Shown here: piece by piece, positions 63,752 to 64,000 of the stretch
How positions within the stretch are numbered: position 1 is the first letter of the stretch
Layout: the number at the start of each line of letters is the position of its first letter
NCBI RefSeq assembly: GCF_016625195.1
Contig: NZ_JACVUP010000002.1
Span: 448,534 to 512,533, forward strand
Direction of reading: 5' to 3'
DNA length: 64,000 nt
Source: Erwinia sp. S63
GTDB taxonomy: Bacteria > Pseudomonadota > Gammaproteobacteria > Enterobacterales > Enterobacteriaceae
Notes under the pieces: generated by a model
What the model was told of the DNA's origin: nothing
What the model saw: only the letters and a program-made list of their open reading frames with translations
The model's database searches: none
Position numbers and translations under genes: made by a program

Positions 63752-63762
63752 TGTTGCGCAAA
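63752..63762. promoter_or_regulatory. TGTTGCGCAAA motif upstream of pykF, copy 2
   Basis: Second copy, 146 bp from the first and just 19 bp from the end of the nearest tRNA gene. Confidence 0.4.
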
Positions 63763-63780
63763 GGGAGGTAAAACAAAGAG

Positions 63781-63857
63781 TGGTGCGCTCTAATGGACTC
63801 GAACCATCGACCCCCACCATGTCAAGGTGGTGCTCTAACCAACTGAGCTAAGAGCGC
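63781..63857 (-). tRNA. tRNA-Val, anticodon GAC
   Basis: 77 bases with encoded CCA. Acceptor GCGCTCT pairs with AGAGCGC; D arm AGCTCAGTTGGTTAGAGC; anticodon stem CACCT/GGTGG region with GAC; T loop TTCGAGT. First of a run of at least three on the minus strand. Confidence 0.97.
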
Positions 63858-63869
63858 ATTTTAGAAATT

Positions 63870-63946
63870 TGGTGCGTCCGAGTGGACTCGAACCACCGAC
63901 CCCCACCATGTCAAGGTGGTGCTCTAACCAACTGAGCTACGGACGC
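63870..63946 (-). tRNA. tRNA-Val, anticodon GAC
   Basis: 77 bases with encoded CCA. Same D and anticodon arms as its neighbours but acceptor GCGTCCG/CGGACGC and T stem GTGG/CCAC. Identical to E. coli valW as far as I can recall. Confidence 0.97.
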
Positions 63947-63949
63947 ACT

Positions 63950-64000
63950 TGGTGCGCTCTAATGGACTCGAACCATCGACCCCCACCATGTCAAGGTGGT
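63950..64000 (-). tRNA. tRNA-Val, anticodon GAC, cut by window end
   Basis: The 3' 51 bases of a third gene, identical to the first copy over this length. Its 5' end lies outside the window. Confidence 0.93.

Overview
The window is chromosomal DNA of a member of the Enterobacterales. Near-identical housekeeping proteins (IF3, L35, L20, IHF-alpha, Lpp, ThrS, PheST) sit in the order known from Escherichia coli, but the spacer content, the extra genes and the plant-associated sugar functions (kduID with a KdgR operator, a polyol-type ABC operon, an aliphatic amino-acid catabolic ast operon beside a porin) suggest the Erwiniaceae, most likely Pantoea or a close relative. The genus is an inference from gene content. 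There are no insertion sequences, prophage genes, CRISPR arrays or obvious islands.

Layout. 1-5670: operon for uptake and oxidation of a sugar or polyol (SDR dehydrogenase cut by the window edge, periplasmic binding protein, DUF2291 lipoprotein, double-ATPase, permease, second SDR dehydrogenase). 5882-11500: accessory stretch with a YchO-type inverse autotransporter, a membrane-bound AraC-type regulator, an alpha/beta hydrolase and an OmpF/OmpC-type porin. 11566-17644: astCADBE, the arginine succinyltransferase pathway, behind a sigma-54 promoter. 17925-24906: spy, cho, nadE, an MFS exporter, osmE, a small YY-rich secreted protein, tcyP and ydjM. 25041-30604: kduD-kduI, hxpB, yniB, a fructosamine-kinase-like gene, a GhoS-family gene and ydiY. 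30849-38074: thrS-infC-rpmI-rplT-pheM-pheST-ihfA, with its leader-level controls still readable (tRNA-like thrS operator, AUU start of infC, phenylalanine leader peptide and attenuator). 38266-41564: a DUF2502 protein, btuC-btuE-btuD and nlpC. 41877-53919: rflP (ydiV), selO (ydiU), aroH, ppsR, ppsA, the small RNA RprA, ydiK and ydiJ. 53950-60313: a Fur-box-controlled small gene of unknown function, then sufABCDSE. 60374-63435: ldtE, lpp and pykF. 63781-64000: an array of at least three tRNA-Val(GAC) genes on the minus strand, the last cut by the window end.

How the parts work together. The window is dominated by conserved metabolism: iron-sulfur assembly under iron and oxidative stress (suf), the PEP/pyruvate node (ppsR-ppsA and pykF), translation (thrS to ihfA) and envelope maintenance (spy, lpp, ldtE, nlpC). 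Stress regulons are visible as binding sites: BaeR before spy, LexA-type sites before cho and ydjM, Fur before the unknown 134-residue gene, KdgR before kduI.

I do not see a clearly new multi-gene system. The observations that most deserve a second look are a palindrome TGTTGCGCAA(C/A) that occurs twice upstream of ppsA and twice upstream of pykF, the Fur-box gene next to suf, the DUF2291 lipoprotein inside the polyol ABC operon, the altered constriction-loop motif in the porin, and the membrane-embedded AraC regulator that overlaps a convergent hydrolase gene.
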